Positions 5,674 to 8,603 of a DNA stretch of 8,603 nt are shown piece after piece. Source of the stretch: an uncultured Alistipes sp. (lineage in GTDB: Bacteria; Bacteroidota; Bacteroidia; Bacteroidales; UBA932); assembly GCA_900544195.1 (NCBI GenBank), contig UQUJ01000086.1, forward strand, positions 1 through 8,603. Direction: 5' to 3'. The position numbers and the translations under genes were made by a program. How positions within the stretch are numbered: position 1 is the stretch's first letter; every line of letters starts with the position of its first letter. Under the pieces are notes generated by a model. The model had not been told where the DNA came from. It saw nothing but the letters and a program-made list of their open reading frames with translations, and did not search any database.

Positions 5674-6654
5674 TTAAAAACGGGTGCCTTTGAGGTGAAG
5701 GCCAGTGTCCTCGGGAAGGCCGAAGACCAGGTTCATGTTCTCGACAGCCTGACCGGAAGCACCTTTAACCAGATTATCTATAACACTGATAACATGTAGC
5801 TTACATCCATACTTCCGGACATTGATCACACATTTGTTGGTGTTGACGACCATCTTGAGATCCGGGTTGGTGTCAATCACATGGACGAAAGGCTCGTCCT
5901 TGTAATAATCCTTGTACAAGGCCACGGCCTCCTCCTCGAAAAGGTCGCAATCAAAATAAACCGACGCCAGAATTCCTCTGGTGAAGTCACCTCTGACAGG
6001 AACAAAATTCAATTCGCCCTCATAGCTCGGAGCGAGAGTGTGAAGGGTCTCCCCTATCTCGCCCAGATGCTGGTGGGTAAACGCCTTGTAGACCGAGAGG
6101 TTGTTGGCCCTCCAGCTGAAATGCGTGGTCTCCGAAGGGGCCTGTCCCGCGCCGGTGGAGCCGGTGATTCCGGTCACATGGATCTCCGGCAGCCTGTCGG
6201 CCTTTGCCATCGGCAGAAGAGCCAGTTGGATAGAAGTCGCGAAGCACCCAGGATTGGCTATATGTTTAGAAACCTTAATCTTGTCCCTGAACGCCTCCGG
6301 AAGACCGTAAACGAAATCCTCCGCGTCAGCGGCCAGACGGAAATCGTTGCTGAGGTCGATGATGGCCCCCTTGTAGGTTTCCGGAAGAGAATGCACAAAA
6401 CCCTTTGACTTTCCGTGACCGGAGCAAAGGAATATCACATCGGCCTCTTCCACAGGGGCATCAGCACTGAACTTCAGATCCGTCTCTCCCAATAAATCCT
6501 GATGCGCCGACCATACCGGTTCCCCGGCATGGCTGCCGCTCTGCGCGAAAACGACCTTCGCGGCAGGATGATTGGCCAGAATCCGCAGAAGCTCGCCGGC
6601 CGTGTAGCCGGCGGCCCCTACGATCCCGACCTTTATATACTCATTTATAATCAT
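5674..6654 (-). CDS. argC: N-acetyl/N-succinyl-gamma-glutamyl-phosphate reductase (ArgC)
   Basis: 326 residues. It reduces N-acylglutamyl phosphate to the semialdehyde with NADPH, third step of the pathway. The N-terminal dinucleotide-binding motif is GIVGAAGYTAGEL (10-22). The catalytic cysteine is Cys137 in NPGCFATS, preceded by LSNDFR at 101-106. GSTGAGQAPS is at 165-174, and the HQHLGEI segment at 194-200 supplies the conserved histidine. The protein ends in the expected place for the short ArgC type. The first ATG at 6654 is used because residues after it run straight into the Rossmann strand. It lies 22 nt after argG and 15 nt before argD. The acyl group is inferred to be succinyl from the neighbouring carbamoyltransferase. 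Confidence 0.94.
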   Translation of the reverse strand: MIINEYIKVGIVGAAGYTAGELLRILANHPAAKVVFAQSGSHAGEPVWSAHQDLLGETDLKFSADAPVEEADVIFLCSGHGKSKGFVHSLPETYKGAIIDLSNDFRLAADAEDFVYGLPEAFRDKIKVSKHIANPGCFATSIQLALLPMAKADRLPEIHVTGITGSTGAGQAPSETTHFSWRANNLSVYKAFTHQHLGEIGETLHTLAPSYEGELNFVPVRGDFTRGILASVYFDCDLFEEEAVALYKDYYKDEPFVHVIDTNPDLKMVVNTNKCVINVRKYGCKLHVISVIDNLVKGASGQAVENMNLVFGLPEDTGLHLKGTRF

Positions 6655-6676
6655 TTATTTCATAAATAATTATCAT

Positions 6677-7903
6677 CTACAATTCCTTTTCAAGCTGTTC
6701 TCCTTCGTCCTTGTGGGCGGTGTAGTAAACACGGAGCGGTGTGGATGTGACTTTGATGAAGCCTTTGGCGTCCTCACTGGTCCAACCTTTCTGCATCTCT
6801 CCATATTCACCGAACTTGGTCTTGACAAGATCGCACGGCGAATCCACACCGACGGTCGAGAACGACCATGGACGAAGCTCCATCGTCACCTTGCCGGTCA
6901 CGTTCCTCTGGCTGCTCTCAAGCATCGCCTCGATGTCCCTCATCACCGGCTCAAGGTACTGGCTCTCATGCAGGAACATCCCGTACCAGTTGGAAACCTG
7001 ATCCTTCCAGTACTGCTGCCATTTGCTGAGGGTGAACTTCTCCAGGAACTTGTGGGCGGCGATGATCAGCATCGGCGCGGCGGCCTCAAAGCCGACACGC
7101 CCCTTGATGCCGATGATGGTGTCCCCCACGTGCATGTCGCGCCCGATGCCGTAAGGAGCGGCTATCGACTCAATCTCTTGAATGGCAGCGACTTTGTCAG
7201 CGAACTTCTTGCCGTTGACAGCGGCGATCTCCCCTTTCTCGAACTCAATCTCTATGGTCTCGGAGCCGTCCTTCGTAATCTGCTTCAGATAAGCCTCCTC
7301 CGGAAGCCCCTGAGTGGAGTCCAGAATCTCGCCGCCACAGATGGATGTACCCCAAAGGCCGACGTTGTAGGAATATTTAAGTTTCTTGAAATCAGCCTTG
7401 AAGCCGTGCTCATTAAGGTAATCGACCTCAAACTGGCGAGTCAGCGCCATATCCCTCGTGAGGGTGATGATCTCGATCCCCGGAGCCATAACAAGGAAGG
7501 TCATGTCAAAGCGGACCTGATCGTTGCCGGCTCCTGTCGAACCGTGGGCGATGGCATCCGCGCCGATTGCCTTGGCATAACGCGCGATGGCCATAGCCTG
7601 GAATATTCTCTCGGAAGAGACTGAAATCGGATACGTCCCGTTCCTCAGCACGTTGCCGAAGATCATATAACGGAGACTCTTGTCGTAATATTCCTTGGTC
7701 ACATCGAGGGTGACATATTCCTTCGCACCCAGTTCGTAGGCGTGCTTCTCGTTGTCTTTCAGCTGTTCGGCGCTGAATCCGCCGGTGTCGGCGCACGCGG
7801 CGTAAACCTCATAGCCCTTTTCCTTGGCCAGATACATCACCGTGAAGGATGTGTCCAGACCGCCGCTGAAGGCGACCACAACTTTCTTCTTTTCCATATT
7901 CAT
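6677..7903 (-). CDS. argG: argininosuccinate synthase (ArgG)
   Basis: 408 residues, normal for the family. It joins citrulline and aspartate with ATP to form argininosuccinate. The ATP pyrophosphatase loop SGGLDTS is at 13-19; YPISVSSERI (91-100) and HGSTGAGNDQVRFD (120-133) are the citrulline/aspartate-binding regions. The C-terminal tail (about 385-408) holds the usual multimerisation helix. The start at 7903 overlaps the TAA of the upstream acyltransferase by one base (TAATG). A second ATG two codons later (7897) is a near-equal alternative. ArgG needs free citrulline, so a desuccinylase acting on N-succinylcitrulline must be encoded elsewhere. Confidence 0.96.
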   Translation of the reverse strand: MNMEKKKVVVAFSGGLDTSFTVMYLAKEKGYEVYAACADTGGFSAEQLKDNEKHAYELGAKEYVTLDVTKEYYDKSLRYMIFGNVLRNGTYPISVSSERIFQAMAIARYAKAIGADAIAHGSTGAGNDQVRFDMTFLVMAPGIEIITLTRDMALTRQFEVDYLNEHGFKADFKKLKYSYNVGLWGTSICGGEILDSTQGLPEEAYLKQITKDGSETIEIEFEKGEIAAVNGKKFADKVAAIQEIESIAAPYGIGRDMHVGDTIIGIKGRVGFEAAAPMLIIAAHKFLEKFTLSKWQQYWKDQVSNWYGMFLHESQYLEPVMRDIEAMLESSQRNVTGKVTMELRPWSFSTVGVDSPCDLVKTKFGEYGEMQKGWTSEDAKGFIKVTSTPLRVYYTAHKDEGEQLEKEL

Positions 7904-8523
7904 TAATCCTTTTTGTTGTCATTCCCGGCCTCGTCAATCCTGCGGATCCGTTCGAGGACATCCTGTGGAATCTTCGCAGGAAGATGCTCCTCCGGATCGA
8001 AAAGCATTCCCGTGCAGATGCAGTATTTCCTGTCGGTGCGCTTCAGCACATCCACATTGATGCAGCCTTCACAGCCTTTCCAGAAAGCCTCGTCGCTGGT
8101 AAGCTCGGCAAAAGTCACCGGCTTATAGCCCAACTGGGTGTTCATCGTCATCACGGCAGCACCGCTTGTGAGACTGAATATCTTGGCGTGAGGCCAGCGT
8201 GTGCGTGCCAGCGAGAACGTCAGATCCTTGATTCTCTTGGCAAGCCCCAAGCCACGGAAATCCGGATGCACTATCAATCCTGAAGTCGTCACGTACTGCC
8301 GGTGTTCCCAAGTCTCGATGTAGCTGAATCCGGCGAACTTCTCGCCCTGAAGAGCGATCACGGCCTTGGCCTCCTTGATCTTCTGGGCGACATATTCCGG
8401 CTTTCTCTTCGCGATGCCGGTGCCCCTTACCTTGGCCGCCTCCTCTATTGTCTTTAGAATCTCATCGACGTAAATGAGGTGCTTGTCCGAAGCGACCTCA
8501 ACAGTCAATTCGTCCTGCGTCAT
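7903..8523 (-). CDS. GNAT N-acyltransferase, probable N-succinylglutamate synthase (functional ArgA)
   Basis: 206 residues, GNAT fold. The acyl-CoA-binding motif A is LIVHPDFRGLGLAKRI (83-98), with R-x-x-G-x-A spacing at 90-95, and the LGYKP segment at 131-135 is the usual late GNAT motif. A C-terminal extension contains CEGC (151-154) and CIC (168-170), a four-cysteine arrangement suggestive of a bound metal. It has no amino-acid kinase domain, so it is unlike the classical two-domain E. coli ArgA. As first gene of an arg operon that otherwise lacks step one and contains a succinyl-specific carbamoyltransferase, it fits the Bacteroides enzyme that makes N-succinylglutamate from succinyl-CoA and glutamate; a B. 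thetaiotaomicron homologue was assigned this role from fitness data (from memory, BT3761). Its stop overlaps the argG start. Fold and position are seen; the acyl donor is inferred. Confidence 0.85.
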   Translation of the reverse strand: MTQDELTVEVASDKHLIYVDEILKTIEEAAKVRGTGIAKRKPEYVAQKIKEAKAVIALQGEKFAGFSYIETWEHRQYVTTSGLIVHPDFRGLGLAKRIKDLTFSLARTRWPHAKIFSLTSGAAVMTMNTQLGYKPVTFAELTSDEAFWKGCEGCINVDVLKRTDRKYCICTGMLFDPEEHLPAKIPQDVLERIRRIDEAGNDNKKD

Positions 8524-8603
8524 CTTTTATAAAGTTCGTTTTAATCTCTCTTAGTAACATGAAAAAAATAAGTTGCCTCAGATTAAGAGAATATTTTCGA
8601 GGA
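8524..8603 (-). promoter_or_regulatory. arg operon leader/promoter region (partial)
   Basis: This 80-nt stretch before the GNAT start is AT-rich and, on the minus strand, contains TATTTTTT around 8562-8569 (seven of eight to TAnnTTTG). No matching -33 TTTG is seen. AGATTAA (8580-8586) and TTAATCT (8541-8547) form an inverted pair about 32 nt apart, possibly an operator. The window ends here, so the true promoter may lie partly or wholly outside. Confidence 0.3.

Noticed and set aside
5881..6408. 175-codon plus-strand ORF opposite argC
   Set aside because: Shadow of argC, including its catalytic Cys region; the translation resembles no family.
6713..7624. 303-codon plus-strand ORF opposite argG
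   Set aside because: Shadow of argG; no recognisable domain, while the opposite strand carries all ArgG motifs.

Overview
The window looks like the chromosome of a member of the Bacteroidales (phylum Bacteroidota). Four things point there: an arginine carbamoyltransferase of the Bacteroides fragilis N-succinylornithine type, a fimbrillin-like lipoprotein preceded by a typical Bacteroidales micro-protein, a TAnnTTTG-type -7 promoter element, and starts without Shine-Dalgarno sequences. Genus cannot be set from the sequence alone. Every convincing gene lies on the minus strand, so transcription runs from high to low coordinates.

Right to centre (8523 down to 2682) is a compact arginine-biosynthesis operon in the order GNAT N-acyltransferase - argG - argC - argD - argF' - argB. 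The first five genes overlap or lie within 22 nt of each other. The carbamoyltransferase carries Pro90 in its MDGDKPEH loop, the residue known to select succinylated over acetylated ornithine. The pathway is therefore read as Bacteroides-type with N-succinyl intermediates: GNAT makes N-succinylglutamate, ArgB phosphorylates it, ArgC reduces it, ArgD transaminates it, ArgF' carbamoylates N-succinylornithine, and ArgG acts later on free citrulline. The desuccinylase (argE'), argH, carbamoyl-phosphate synthetase and an arginine repressor are not in the window. The only sizeable gap in the operon (119 nt, argF'-argB) is packed with copies of a CCTGTACC/GGTACAGG element that can form two mutually exclusive hairpins.

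Directly after argB (2597-2653) lies a second, broken copy of the 3' end of argB. It differs by synonymous changes and a 2-nt gap, and suggests past allele replacement or duplication.

The left part (2507 down to 162) is a surface/regulatory module: a seven-helix membrane protein with a C-terminal degenerate AraC-type DNA-binding domain, then an intergenic region with a duplicated sequence element and a good Bacteroidota promoter, then a 50-residue micro-protein and a fimbrillin-like lipoprotein in one short transcription unit. The natural inference is that the membrane regulator controls the two small surface genes downstream. Positions 1-161 hold no recognisable gene, only a short hairpin.
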